From Bolinopsis microptera (Eukaryota > Ctenophora > Tentaculata > Lobata > Bolinopsidae), in NCBI RefSeq assembly GCF_026151205.1, contig NC_087079.1:2701730-2761729 (forward strand): a stretch of DNA of 60,000 nt. The letters run 5' to 3'. The position numbers and the translations under genes were made by a program. The notes beneath the pieces are model-generated. The model had not been told where the DNA came from. It searched no databases and saw nothing but the letters and a program-made list of their open reading frames with translations. This document shows positions 30,652 to 41,719 of this stretch, piece after piece; the first letter of the stretch is position 1, and each line of letters opens with the position of its first letter.

Positions 30652-31553
30652 CTGCAGCCAACAACTATGAGTACTAGCAGGAACCCGTCTAACCCTAAAG
30701 TGGTGTCAAGACTCGAGAGACTAAAATAATTATTACCTATTTAATTCGCGTTTTTGACACCACTTGAGAGTCCAAATTTTGGGCACTAAAATTATTATTC
30801 CTTGGCCAATTTTTTATTTTTTCATGCTGATTTGAAGGCCATTAAAGCATTTGACCCAGTCAAAAACGTTTTAGTTGTATATCTTTTACGGTTTTTGCGG
30901 AAAGTCGCGTTAAAGTTGATGCCGTGGTGTCAGTAAAATGGCACGGATATATACACATATATATATATATATCGTCTCGCTTTATATATAGTAAGATGAC
31001 TGTCGCATTTGTGAATTATATGCATTTTAGGAACCGTCAACTGGTTTGAAACAATTGACAAATATGGAAGCATCTTATTAAATATTCTCGAATCAAATAT
31101 ATGTTCCTGCATTCTATTTCTACAACTTCTTAGAAGAAATTTTGCGAACTTTATTCGGTTTACGATGATGTTAATTTAGCACAGTTTGACAGTTTGAAAC
31201 AATGGCTATGAAGAAGTAGTGCACAAAACTTATGATCCCCTGACATTTGATTCGGATTATCTTCACTCTCGAAGATGAGACGAAAACTTCGGCGAAAAAA
31301 ATTATGGAAATAGCATGAATCTGACTATAAAATTTAAGAAATCAAAACGGAAGTTAGACAGCAAAAAGTCTGAAAAAGTCTAACAACGTTTAGGAGTGAT
31401 AACGTTTACACAGTTTTCAGTTAGTGTAGACAGTTTAGTGTAGACAGATACCTGTTCAGGCCCACTCCTGATTCCTGACTCCACTTTGCCCCTGCTCTCA
31501 CGAGTAAGCAGAAAAGCAACAGAAACTTTGAATAACAGTGGCTTAGCGTTAGC

Positions 31554-31602
31554 AGCTGTAGCTCAGTGGCCTAGATAGTGGGTCTTTATCAAGTCGAGGC
31601 TT
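31554..31602 (+). other. possible tRNA-derived SINE or tRNA relic
   Basis: TAGCTCAGTGG (31558-31568) is a perfect RNA polymerase III A box, and AAGTCGAGGCT about 23 bases later is a degraded B box. The cloverleaf arms do not pair convincingly, so it is not a working tRNA. Confidence 0.4.
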
Positions 31603-31854
31603 AGATATCGTGAATGTTAATTTAGTGCCACACATATATATTTAAAGCTTCAGTAGATATAATAAGTACGCTACGATAGTTTATCAACTGCTTAACTTAG
31701 CATACGATTTATATGACGATCGAACTATTTATCCATTTTATGGTCAAGATTCTGTTACATAACAAAATGCGTAACATTCTTAGGTTCTGAAGCGCATAAT
31801 ATGTTTGAGGAGGCTGACATGGACAGTGCTGCTGGTACGTGGTATTATATCATT

Positions 31855-32265
31855 AGATAACAGTGCTGAAACCACCTAGTAACCACCCCAGTTACCACCT
31901 AGTAACCACCCCAGTTACCACTTAGTAACCACCGCAGTTACCACCTAGTAACCACCCCAGTAAACGCTCCACAGTGCTGATGGTACGTGGTATTATATCA
32001 TTAGATAACAGTGCTGTAACCACTTAGTAACCACCCCAGTTACCACTGAGTAACCACCCCAGTTACCACTTAGTAACCACCCCAGTTACCACCTAGTAAC
32101 CACCCCAGTTACCACTGAGTAACCACCCCAGTAACCACTTAGTAACCACCCCAGTTACCACCTAGTAACCACCCCAGTTACCACCTAGTAACCACCCCAG
32201 TTACCACCTAGTAACCACCCCAGTTACCACTTAGTAACCACCCCAGTAAACTCTCCACGTGGTAG
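31855..32265. repeat. 22-23 bp minisatellite (GTAACCACCCCAGTTACCAC)
   Basis: About 17 units of CTTAGTAACCACCCCAGTTAC type with CTTAG/CCTAG/CTGAG variants. The block AGTGCTGATGGTACGTGG followed by ATTATATCATTAG is itself duplicated (about 31827 and 31973). Confidence 0.93.
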
Positions 32266-32940
32266 GCTGTTTCTTCAGATACACGATACAGGCTGTTAAG
32301 TCAAGGTTAATCACTAATCAGTGCTCTATCTGGTGAGATATACGCATGTCTAACTTAGGTTTAGTTCAGATTTAAAGTAACTACCTTAGTAACCCTTAGT
32401 AACCATACTAGTAACCATATTAGTAACCATACTAGTAACCATCTATTATAAGTGTCATCTTCAACTGTCTAACAGCAGTGAATATGCCTGATCAGATATT
32501 GACCATTTATCCCGCATGTATCTCCTGAAGTAGGAGTTGAAGGATACATTTTGTTTCTGAATTCATATGTGTAGACAGTAGAACGTGCGCAGATTCTTAG
32601 ATATCAAGAATACCGACTGTTGGTAGATACTAAGCTATTGATGAAAAACGATTAGTGGTCGTCAAATAAATATTATATATAATTATCGTTTATATGTTAA
32701 TATAATGTATAGATTTGTCATCAAGTTGGTTTATCCGAGAAGTCAAGCTGGAGAAGCAAAAATTATCTGACAAAGTAAAACTCATTGATTGAAGTTATAT
32801 CAGAGATTCTTAGACAGCCTAGCTGGAGAATGGAGATGGTCAACACTCAATAGGTCAGACAGTGCAACTACTTCGTATTTAGTGCATGCTTCAGGATATA
32901 TGAAATCGGAATTTGTTGCTGTTCGAATATACCCGTTCCC

Positions 32941-32944
<4 letters not shown>

Positions 32945-32979
<35 letters not shown>
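32945..32979. repeat. (GA)n microsatellite
   Basis: About 17 perfect GA units. Confidence 0.95.
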
Positions 32980-32983
<4 letters not shown>

Positions 32984-33339
32984 ATCTCAACCATTTAATG
33001 GGTTTGTAACTTTAAAGTAAAAGTAAAGATCCAAAAAGTTTAGTGGCAATTTCATTTTCGCTTTTACTTATTACCCTTCGAGTCTAGACAGTACTTATAT
33101 GGTGGTTACTTGTTTCAACTCCCATGGTAAGTGAGCATAAACTGGACCGGTCGTACAATACAATGGTGGAACTAGAAATTATTTCGCACTATCTATATGG
33201 AATGGTTTGAGATTAAGAATAGCAGGTTAGAGGAAGTATTTCGCGAAAACTATCATTTGATTTACAAACATTTCCGCGGTCTTGAATTTTCTAAAATGCT
33301 TTCCATTATTTGAATACAAACTACGAACAGTAGACTTAC

Positions 33340-33418
33340 CAGAAACCGCTGTTCAATGAAGCGAAGGAACTTGTCACAGTCACAAACACACATGTCACCG
33401 CTCACTGCCAGATTGATA
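33340..33418 (-). CDS. internal exon of the coiled-coil gene
   Basis: Minus exon, acceptor TTCGTTACTAG, donor TTTCTG|GTAAGT. NLAVSGDMCVCDCDKFLRFI then EQRFL. One base completes a codon (phase 2 in, phase 0 out), fitting 33635-33722 upstream and 29347-29394 downstream. Confidence 0.55.
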
Positions 33419-33634
33419 CTAGTAACGAAACAAGGAAGTAATAACTTCACAATAATAGTAAAAGCACGGAACGTTGAATTGTGTGTCAACCATCGCTAAG
33501 GTCAGAACGGGGTCTCGAAAGAGGGGCGAACATGCAATAATTCCATTGCGGTGGAGTCGTGTCGACAGAAAATAATTGAAAAGCAAACTCCTAATTTGGT
33601 GCAGTGGCTTGGCACTTGTTGATCAATATCATAC

Positions 33635-33722
33635 ATCAAAATGAAATTAGTTTCACATGTTACTCTCTCTTGTGTAATTTCATTTAATGCTGGGCCGATC
33701 GAGTCAACGTAGATCATAAGCG
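33635..33722 (-). CDS. candidate internal exon of the coiled-coil gene
   Basis: Minus exon after acceptor GAAATTTTCAG, ending at donor TTTTGAT|GTATGA in phase 2. MIYVDSIGPALNEITQERVT then CETNFIL. The frame stays open beyond the chosen donor, so the 3' border is uncertain. Phase 1 at the start means at least one more exon lies between here and 40636. Confidence 0.4.
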
Positions 33723-34913
33723 CTGAAAATTTCGAAACAACTCAACAACTAACAAGTCAACAGCACTCAAAAATCAGTTTTGGCCTTGTAGAAAATGCTA
33801 TCATGCTTGCCTGTAGTGTTAAGATCGTAAAGCACTTAAATGACCACTTCAATATTTTTAACGTTCTTGGAACGTTTCTCTTGAACGTTGCTGAGTTAGG
33901 CGAAAATACCTAATGAAAATAAAAAATTTACAAATTATCACAGTTTAACTAAGTCGTGAAATCATATAACTTGGTCAGACGAAAAGGCAAATGTTGGCAG
34001 CCAACACACAGCGGTCTGAAGAGTCTACTGAAAGTATATTTTAGAATGACCGCACGGTGTCTACTGAGAGAATGCGATCTAAAGCCCCTCGTCGTCCAAT
34101 GAGGAGTCCGCCCAGCTGCCACGTGACCATTTGTAACGAATAATGCACGTGCGTGCGCGTCACGTGAGGATGGTAGCCTGACCGGACCATTTGAGGGATA
34201 ATGGAACTCGAATAGGGACTATAACCATGGCAACATAGGGAGGTCAGGACAAACGCAATGCTGTCGTTTTTTTTCAATACAACTTTATATTAGACTATTT
34301 ATTAGAGTAAGCGGCAACTTCAGCGGGGCTATTTGTCAATAATTCGACAGCTCCATATTGTGTTAAAGTGTACTGCGTCATCGCATCGTAAGAGAAGAGG
34401 GCAACTTTGGGGATCACAAAAGGATGTGAAATGGTGAAAAATTCAAACATTTGATTGTACCACGTGGTATGGGGATTGGAGTACTTATAGCTTTATAGCT
34501 TCATCCAACGTATTATTAAGATATTTATTTTAGAGAGAACAGTGAGTATGACCGAAAAAGCATCTGATGACTGATCAAACAAATTTAATGAAAATTCTCG
34601 GAGGCTTACCAAATGATACCCTGTCATGTTGTTCGGTCGTTGTATGAGTCTTTAATATCTGAAGGTGAAAGCAAAAGCTATATAGACAGGGACAGTTGAA
34701 CAATTGGAGCTAAATTCGGCGGAATGATGATATTCGGCGGAATTCTATGATTATGAAGTATGAACATAAATATAATAGCCTGGGGTCCCCAGGCCCAGGT
34801 AACAATGACACAATGGACAAGTCAAAGGTCAGCCCCTTTTACCTTTTCTGGTGAGATTGTACAGTAAATCGTATATGCTGACCTATATTCAAATTTTTCA
34901 ATTTGTTTTTCAG

Positions 34914-35021
34914 CTCAGGATTGAATATGCTGGTCTACGTAATTGGAAAAAAGGCTCCACTCAGAAAAATTAATCTTCATGTTGAGCGTTTCTTGGACAG
35001 ATCGGTACCCTCTATAAGAAG
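34914..35021 (+). CDS. internal exon, unidentified plus-strand gene
   Basis: Acceptor TTTGTTTTTCAG, donor AGAAG|GTAAAG. 35 codons in a single open frame: SGLNMLVYVIGKKAPLRKIN then LHVERFLDRSVPSIR, phase 2 at both ends. The join to 35999-36140 is in phase. Its 5' exons were not found; it lies in a gap between minus-strand exons of the coiled-coil gene. Confidence 0.55.
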
Positions 35022-35710
35022 GTAAAGAAGCCTAGCATCACTCAAAGGTAGGTTGACCGTTTATTCGCATATAAATTTGAACCAGGGGTCGTTCGCGTTG
35101 TTTTAAGTTATCAGTTTCGGGAGGGGGTAGTTTCATTTTTGGATGAAGTGTTTTCCAAGAATATCAATGTTATCACACATGTTTACACCTCAACAAACCT
35201 AACAATTACAAAATGTGTTTAACATGAACAGACACATTTAACAGGTGAAACCACCCAAACACAGGGACAGACAAACAAAATATCCTCCAATTTCCGAGTC
35301 GCTCTCACTCTCTCCTTCTCTCGCTCACTCTCACTCTCTCTGTTGTCAAACAACCATGCAGATAAGCCTGGCTACGTGCCAACACTCCACAGTCCACGAT
35401 ATCTTCACCACAGTAATATAAACCCCCCAGATTCAACTCAGTACCCATTGATTATTCAGAAAGTGCCTGACGTCATCTATTTGATGGCAGTGCTACAATG
35501 TCATTGTCAACTATTATTATCTCACCATCAGCGAGCTGCTTTCCTAGCTGCGTCACAACGTAGTAACAGTTGCTTAGCAACAATCACGTAGCAACCAAGC
35601 TTTTCACCATTGAAGAGGTAAGCTATGATACAATGCAGAGTTGAATGTTGTTGTTTGTACTTCAAGGGATAACGTGGATCCTTTGCCCGCTTTTTATTGC
35701 ATTATAACGA
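35022..35710 (+). other. probable intron with pyrimidine tract
   Basis: Holds a CTCTCACT-rich tract (35287-35341). An open frame at 35343-35591 follows but its phase does not fit either neighbour. Confidence 0.4.
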
Positions 35711-35902
35711 TTTGCTCTCATGGGCAGGTAGGTACAATGCCGACCGGCTCATATAGAGGGCTATTAGCCGGCTGTATCAGCCCTCTACCAGCCGGCGCTT
35801 ACTAATACTTGTGTTTTTTATGGCTATAATATGCGACTGTTAGAGGGTTATTAGGTTAACAACCGGTCGGCATTCTATCTATTTACCCTCTCATGAGCAA
35901 GT
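35711..35902. mobile_element. short foldback/MITE-like element
   Basis: Imperfect terminal inverted repeats: left TTGCTCTCATGGGCAGG...AATGCCGACCGG, right CCGGTCGGCATT...CCCTCTCATGAGCAA. The inner ends also pair (GAGGGCTATTAG / TTAGAGGGTTATTAG region). About 190 bp, no ORF; target duplication not identified. Confidence 0.65.
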
Positions 35903-35998
35903 AGTTAAATTTGGAAGTATTTTAAGTAATTACAGTCTTTCTAAGATATGTCAATTTTTGAAGCGAATTTTTATTAAATTCAAAAAGTTTTTTATCAG

Positions 35999-36140
35999 TC
36001 ACTACAATCTTGGCTCGTATTCATGTCGATTGAAAGGTTTAGTGATTGAAAAATTGCAGTCAAAGTTCCCTTTAATGTATGATGTTTTAGTTGATTTCAA
36101 TACAGATTCTCCGTCATTAAAAATAACTATTTCAAAATAA
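35999..36140 (+). CDS. terminal exon, unidentified plus-strand gene
   Basis: Acceptor TTTTTTATCAG. One base completes Ser, then 46 codons and TAA: HYNLGSYSCRLKGLVIEKLQ then SKFPLMYDVLVDFNTDSPSL. Phase 2 in, matching 34914-35021. No family recognised with confidence. Confidence 0.5.
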
Positions 36141-36592
36141 TTTAAGTGCCTGCCAAGTCAGAGTCACCCAAAACAACTTAATCTTCGCCATATTTAGCCT
36201 TTTAGGTTTTTAGAAACCTAATCTTTAAGTGCCAATGTTTGATGCGAAAATACATATTCCTGAAATTTGAATCGGGTTATTTTTATAAGTCCCTGGGGAT
36301 CTATAATTTTGACTTAGAAACTTTTACAAATAGTACATATACAATACAGCAAAGAGAATCAAAAATAAACGACATCATGGGGTATTATGCTGTGTAAAAA
36401 CTTAGAAAGTTTTAGAAAGTTTTCTGCCGTAGTTTAAGTTAGGTAATGCTGTAATGGAGCTGTAAATGGACTGTATGTAAACAGTTCAAAGATGATATGT
36501 ACTTTGAATGGACATCCCATCATTTAAAACAACATTATATTATCAAAAACATATATCTTCAATAAGGTGAACCAACGAGGTAGCACTAACAG

Positions 36593-36738
36593 GTGAAAAT
36601 AACGGTAACTTTCCAAAGTTTCATGAGCACTGTACACTCTTCAGGAATTGCAGCTGCCATGAAAATGGATGTTTGGGGAATTGCCGTTATTTCTACTAAT
36701 CGTGACCTAGTTAATATCTTACTGAGCATAAATACTCG
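36593..36738 (+). CDS. internal exon interrupted downstream by satellite, unidentified
   Basis: Acceptor CACTAACAG, 48 open codons ending LVNILLSINTR at CTCG|GTTTGG, phase 2. The middle reads SFMSTVHSSGIAAAMKMDVW then GIAVISTNRD. A second copy of its last 20 bases plus donor lies at 38840-38863, beyond the satellite. The phase-2 join to 38954 gives a continuous protein. Confidence 0.5.
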
Positions 36739-36742
36739 GTTT
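36719..36742 (+). repeat. left 24-bp flank repeat of the satellite array
   Basis: TTACTGAGCATAAATACTCG plus GTTT, identical to 38840-38863. It spans the exon end and 5' splice site. Confidence 0.95.
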
Positions 36743-38839
36743 GGGTTAGAAACGACATCTGGGTCCCTACCCTCGCACAAGATTATTCTCAATTTTCTTG
36801 TTGTGTCCACAACTATACCGTTGATCAGAGTCACATCTGATGACTTCAGTGAAAGGGCTGATGACTTCAGTGAAAGAGCTGGTGACCTAGTGAAAGTGCT
36901 GGTGACGATGAGAAAGACCATAAACCAGGGATTCCTTCGGGAGCATGTAAGATTATATCCAAAGTTTGTTCGCCAATGGGGTGTGTCTGGGTGTCAAAGA
37001 TCTTCAAGGTGGGTGCTACTTGTGATGAACTCTAGAAGGATGGGATGGTAATACTCGGTCTGGCCGTCTGGAAGCCCATAGAATTCCAGTTCAGAAACCG
37101 AGTAAGGAGGTGCGGCTACTGATGAGAAGCCTCCTTAAAGTTTATTTGGGTTAGAAACGACATCTGGGTCCCTACCCTCGCACAAGATTATTCTCAATTT
37201 TCTTGTTGTGTCCACAACTATACCGTTGATCAGAGTCACATCTGATGACTTCAGTGAAAGGGCTGATGACTTCAGTGAAAGAGCTGGTGACCTAGTGAAA
37301 GTGCTGGTGACGATGAGAAAGACCATAAACCAGGGATTCCTTCGGGAGCATGTAAGATTATATCCAAAGTCTGTTCGCCAATGGGGTGTGTCTGGGTGTC
37401 AAAGATCTTCAAGGTGGGTGCTACTTGTGATGAACTCTAGAAGGATGGGATGGTAATACTCGGTCTGGCCGTCTGGAAGCCCATAGAATTCCAGTTCAGA
37501 AACCGAGTAAGGAGGTGCGGCTACTGATGAGAAGCCTCCTTAAAGTTTATTTGGGTTAGAAACGACATCTGGGTCCCTACCCTCGCACAAGATTATTCTC
37601 AATTTTCTTGTTGTGTCCACAACTATACCGTTGATCAGAGTCACATCTGATGACTTCAGTGAAAGGGCTGATGACTTCAGTGAAAGAGCTGGTGACCTAG
37701 TGAAAGTGCTGGTGACGATGAGAAAGACCATAAACCAGGGATTCCTTCGGGAGCATGTAAGATTATATCCAAAGTTTGTTCGCCAATGGGGTGTGTCTGG
37801 GTGTCAAAGATCTTCAAGGTGGGTGCTACTTGTGATGAACTCTAGAAGGATGGGATGGTAATACTCGGTCTGGCCGTCTGGAAGCCCATAGAATTCCAGT
37901 TCAGAAACCGAGTAAGGAGGTGCGGCTACTGATGAGAAGCCTCCTTAAAGTTTATTTGGGTTAGAAACGACATCTGGGTCCCTACCCTCGCACAAGATTA
38001 TTCTCAATTTTCTTGTTGTGTCCACAACTATACCGTTGATCAGAGTCACATCTGATGACTTCAGTGAAAGGGCTGATGACTTCAGTGAAAGAGCTGGTGA
38101 CCTAGTGAAAGTGCTGGTGACGATGAGAAAGACCATAAACCAGGGATTCCTTCGGGAGCATGTAAGATTATATCCAAAGTTTGTTCGCCAATGGGGTGTG
38201 TCTGGGTGTCAAAGATCTTCAAGGTGGGTGCTACTTGTGATGAACTCTAGAAGGATGGGATGGTAATACTCGGTCTGGCCGTCTGGAAGCCCATAGAATT
38301 CCAGTTCAGAAACCGAGTAAGGAGGTGCGGCTACTGATGAGAAGCCTCCTTAAAGTTTATTTGGGTTAGAAACGACATCTGGGTCCCTACCCTCGCACAA
38401 GATTATTCTCAATTTTCTTGTTGTGTCCACAACTATACCGTTCATCAGAGTCACATCTGATGACTTCAGTGAAAGGGCTGATGACTTCAGTGAAAGAGCT
38501 GGTGACCTAGTGAAAGTGCTGGTGACGATGAGAAAGACCATAAACCAGGGATTCCTTCGGGAGCATGTAAGATTATATCCAAAGTTTGTTCGCCAATGGG
38601 GTGTGTCTGGGTGTCAAAGATCTTCAAGGTGGGTGCTACTTGTGATGAACTCTAGAAGGATGGGATGGTAATACTCGGTCTGGCCGTCTGGAAGCCCATA
38701 GAATTCCAGTTCAGAAACCGAGTAAGGAGGTGCGGCTACTGATGAGAAGCCTCCTTAAAGTTTATTTGGGTTAGAAACGACATCTGGGTCCCTACCCTCG
38801 CACAAGATTATTCTCAATTTTCTTGTTGTGTCCACAACT
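36743..38839 (+). repeat. 405-bp satellite array, about 5.2 copies
   Basis: Monomers repeat at exactly 405 bp with only a few substitutions between copies. Each contains an inner 20-24 bp repeat (TGATGACTTCAGTGAAAG) and the inverted motifs AATACTCGGT and ACCGAGTAAGG. Open frames of 63-152 codons on both strands recur identically and are probably not genes. A related fragment lies in alpha2-delta intron 8 (12636-12775). Confidence 0.97.
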
Positions 38840-38863
38840 TTACTGAGCATAAATACTCGGTTT
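38840..38863 (+). repeat. right 24-bp flank repeat of the satellite array
   Basis: Second copy of the exon end/donor sequence at 36719-36742. Its donor CTCG|GTTTAAC would give a normal 94-nt intron to the acceptor at 38953. Confidence 0.95.
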
Positions 38864-38953
38864 AACAGTCAAAAAGGTTTTATCATTGGGAGAAAAAGAA
38901 AAGTCGACGACTCAAGTAGTCCAAAGAAGAAAGCGTAAAATTTGAAATTTCAG

Positions 38954-39128
38954 TGATCCACTGCAGTTCAAACAAATTTTTATTTATCAGAAACAATTTG
39001 GTGAACAGATGTTGACTAGTTACGTAACTAGCGTGCGGATAAGAATTCTTCACGAAATGCCAAGAAATAACGACATTTCTCATGAAACTGATAATTACGT
39101 TCTCAGCAAATCAAGGGACATAAATTGA
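38954..39128 (+). CDS. terminal exon, unidentified
   Basis: Acceptor TTGAAATTTCAG. One base completes the split codon, then 57 codons and TGA: DPLQFKQIFIYQKQFGEQML then TSYVTSVRIRILHEMPRNND and so on. Phase fits 36593-36738. It is missed by start-codon-based scans. Confidence 0.55.
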
Positions 39129-39254
39129 CCCGGTCAGGTGTTACACTCAAAACGATTAGAGCAAAGGTAATATCTTGCTAGCCTGCAATCTGAAATGATC
39201 CACAAACTCAAAAATTGAAAAATCGTATGTTAGTTATTGTATATTTTGTTACAG

Positions 39255-39388
39255 AAGAAATTGTCCTCGAAAAGGCCAAATTACTCTGATATGGTTTCTA
39301 AGAAACATCTTAGAAAAGATATCCTAGAAATCCAAAATATTGTTAACATGGACAATGGCCATAAAATACGATCTCTTAAAATATTTTG
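39255..39388 (+). CDS. candidate exon, Lys-rich, unidentified
   Basis: Acceptor TTTTGTTACAG, donor TTTTG|GTGAGG. KKLSSKRPNYSDMVSKKHLR then KDILEIQNIVNMDNGHKIRS. Basic and protein-like but with no partner exon identified. A minus-strand frame over the same region is less convincing. Confidence 0.35.
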
Positions 39389-39719
39389 GTGAGGCCCAAA
39401 ATCCATAGTGTCAAATATATACCATGGTGCAGGTATTACCCTTACCCTTAAGAACACAGTGACATCAGGACCGTGATGTACCTGCATTCTGCAAGAATGT
39501 ATTCCTTATTTCATTTCTTTTATTCATCGTACTCTTCTATCGTTAGTTAAATTCTAACTTGTTAATATTCTGTAAGAGTTTCAGATCTCAAGCACTGGAC
39601 AAATTATTTCCGTAACCTAAGCGATAGAATACGACAGATACAAACAAGAGGAGGTTAACTCTTTGTAATTATAGATTCGGTGTTTGAGTGAGATTAACCG
39701 GGAAGGGCCGGGATTAGGG

Positions 39720-40090
39720 ATAGGCAGTTTTCATTCAGAAGCCATTTAACTTCATAACCCTTGGGCTCATATTATTTTCCTCGCCCAAAAATTATCACAT
39801 GACTTGGGTTTTTACCTAAATCCCACCCCTAACCATAGCCCAAAGCTATCTATATCATAACTATAAGTATAACCACAACCCTGGGGCCTAGCTGTAACCC
39901 AAAACAGTTTTTGCCCATACCTCTTCAGGCAAGGATTTTAACCCTATGTCATGGTGTGATTCATAATCAGCGTCCAAAAATACATCGAGTGATTCTACTT
40001 TCATACCCTCATGGCCTTTTCACAAAAGTTATTAAAAAACGTAGAGTGGTTTAGTGGGAGCGTATCCTTTGGGGCAATCCAGACTACAAC
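39720..40090 (+). repeat. dispersed repeat family, copy 2
   Basis: Contains TTTTTGCCCATACCTCTTCA, AACCCTATGTCATGGTGTGA and CAGCGTCCAAAAATACATCG, matching 27145-27480 and the inverted copy near 58080-58330. Confidence 0.75.
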
Positions 40091-40375
40091 CAAAACCAAG
40101 AAAGCAAATATAAACGAGGGCAATTTAAACGGACTAAATAAAACGGCTATTGGTCGTTTACCATCTCCAATAATGACCGTACGTATGTAGCCGTTCTATT
40201 TATAAGAACGAATCAGGGCCAAAAAGATATTTGACTTAATAATTTTCGAGACAACCCAAACTATTATATATCCATCAACATTTCTCATTCTACGGAATAC
40301 AGCACAATGATCACCCATTACTGATAATCTCGAACCATAGACCACAGTTGGTAAATATAGAGAAATAGGCCAAAA

Positions 40376-40566
40376 TATAGAGATATAGGCACAGCGAGGA
40401 CAATATAGAATGTGACTACACTTCATGATTTCACATACAATTATTCTCAATTTAAATTCTCAATTTAAGTATAAAAATATAATCCCGAATATAGAGATAT
40501 AGGCACAACGAGGAACCTAAATTGTGACCAAACTTCACGATTTCAAATACAATTATTCTCAATTTT
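40376..40566. repeat. 80-bp local duplication
   Basis: ATAGAGATATAGGCACAGCG (40376 onward) and ATAGAGATATAGGCACAACG (40489 onward) start two copies that continue to ACAATTATTCTCAATTT. No coding role seen. Confidence 0.85.
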
Positions 40567-40635
40567 ATTTCCCGCGCTGTACGACCTTAATACAAAACTT
40601 CGAAAATATTTACCAACAAAAATGTAACATTTTAC

Positions 40636-40740
40636 CTCACTATCATTCATCTGAGGCAGGATGTTTAAGGATTCCGTTAGCTCCGATACATTACTTTGCT
40701 TCGTTTCCAATGATGGCTCAGTCCGCTCATAATCGTAATA
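40636..40740 (-). CDS. internal exon 3 of the minus-strand coiled-coil gene
   Basis: Acceptor AAATTTGCAG, donor AGTGAG|GTAAAA, 35 codons, phase 0 at both ends. YYDYERTEPSLETKQSNVSE then LTESLNILPQMNDSE: acidic, Ser/Leu-rich, helical. Confidence 0.6.
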
Positions 40741-40948
40741 CTGCAAATTTAAAAGAAATTCATAGCTTAAAGATCAATTGTTTTAAACTATAAACAAAAT
40801 TGTAATTTGTACAGACAAATAATATTTGAAATACAGGTGAATACCTATTGAAACAAACTTAAATTGATTGTATCTTTGAAACAAATATCGTCACCAGTTC
40901 AAAGGTCTCGATTATAGCCTTTTTGGCAATCTCACGAATTAAGCTTAC

Positions 40949-41070
40949 CTTTGCACTCTGAAGCTTCTCAATAAGGAGTAAGTTATGTTTAGTGAGAGTG
41001 GTAACAGCCATCTGAACAAAGTTAGTCTCCTCGTCAACGTCCTCCAAAAACAAAGAGTCTGAATCTGAAA
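40949..41070 (-). CDS. internal exon 2 of the minus-strand coiled-coil gene
   Basis: Acceptor TTCACCCCCAG, donor GCAAAG|GTAAGC. Phase 1 in, 0 out, exactly matching exon 1. SDSDSLFLEDVDEETNFVQM then AVTTLTKHNLLLIEKLQSAK, an acidic start followed by a helix. Confidence 0.62.
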
Positions 41071-41242
41071 CTGGGGGTGAATTAAGCAAAACATGAGACT
41101 CAGCAGCATTGAGCTGCCTTCCGCCCACCTAACCACGAAACCAGGGAACTAAGCTCATACCTCATTGGACGCCCACTTATGAACGCGAGCTTAGTCGCAC
41201 ACCCACCCACACATTTGCGCACAAACACTCGACCAAACATAC

Positions 41243-41432
41243 CTGATAAACTAGAGAGATTACAATCCGGAGTGTCCAGTTCCACACTCCGATTCCTCAG
41301 AGACCCCTGCTCCTGGTTATTATTCAGGTTGTTCAGGATATTTACTGGGGCTATCTCTCCTATCCCTCGTCGCTGTCGCAGCGATGGAATTGTCTTGTTG
41401 GCCACACATCTCCCCAGCCACAGCTCTGACAT
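41243..41432 (-). CDS. first coding exon of the minus-strand coiled-coil gene
   Basis: ATG at 41432, 63 codons, donor TATCAG|GTATGT in phase 1. MSELWLGRCVANKTIPSLRQ then RRGIGEIAPVNILNNLNNNQ, Asn/Gln-rich. Family not recognised. The gene would span about 12.6 kb down to 28870, with a missing exon or exons between 33.7 and 40.6 kb and plus-strand exons of other genes within that interval. Confidence 0.6.
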
Positions 41433-41456
41433 TTCACCGCCGCTATTATAAGTTAT

Positions 41457-41700
41457 AATATTATATATATAAACTAAATATGTTTAGTTTATATTATATA
41501 TATATAATTAAGTTATTATAAGTCATTAAGTTATCATAAGTTATTAAGTTTATATTTAGTTTATATTTAGTTTATATTTAGTTTATATTTAGTTTATATT
41601 TAATTTATATTTAGTTTATATTTAGTTTATATTATATATATTATATACGTATATATACGTATATAATTAAGTTATTATAAGTTATTAAGTTATTATAACT
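41457..41700. repeat. AT-rich TTTATATTTAG tandem repeat
   Basis: About ten copies of TTTATATTTAG and flanking TATA/AAGTTATTATAAG runs. Confidence 0.9.
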
Positions 41701-41719
41701 ATAAGTTATTAAGTTACAG

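Larger units (their letters stand above)
30652..33339. other. stretch without a supported gene
   Basis: Includes a possible tRNA-derived sequence (31554-31602), the GTAACCACCCCAG array (31855-32265), TAGTAACCAT repeats (about 32385-32445) and a (GA)n run (32945-32979). No coding exon supported. Confidence 0.55.

Noticed and set aside
31554-31602. Functional tRNA gene
   Set aside because: Good A box only; acceptor and anticodon stems do not pair. Kept as a weak SINE/tRNA relic.
35343-35591. 82-codon plus-strand ORF after a pyrimidine tract
   Set aside because: Protein-like in part, but its phase is incompatible with both neighbouring candidate exons and it has no clear donor.
38320-38400. 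Hammerhead ribozyme in the 405-bp satellite (CTGATGAG ... GAAAC ... GTC order present)
   Set aside because: The core motifs occur in the right order, but stem II closes poorly (no G-C closing pair) and the stem I pairing in the two divergent copies needs bulges and three extra bases before CTGATGA. A covariance-model search would decide.
36586-38671. Conserved 63- and 82-codon ORFs in each 405-bp unit
   Set aside because: Identical repeats conserve frames automatically; both strands are open, with no evidence of selection on protein.
38935-38953. 19-nt intron (GC|GTAAAA...TTTCAG) joining a Lys/Arg-rich segment to the exon at 38954
   Set aside because: Far shorter than any other intron here (shortest supported 94-106 nt). 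The donor at 38860 gives a normal 94-nt intron in the same phase.
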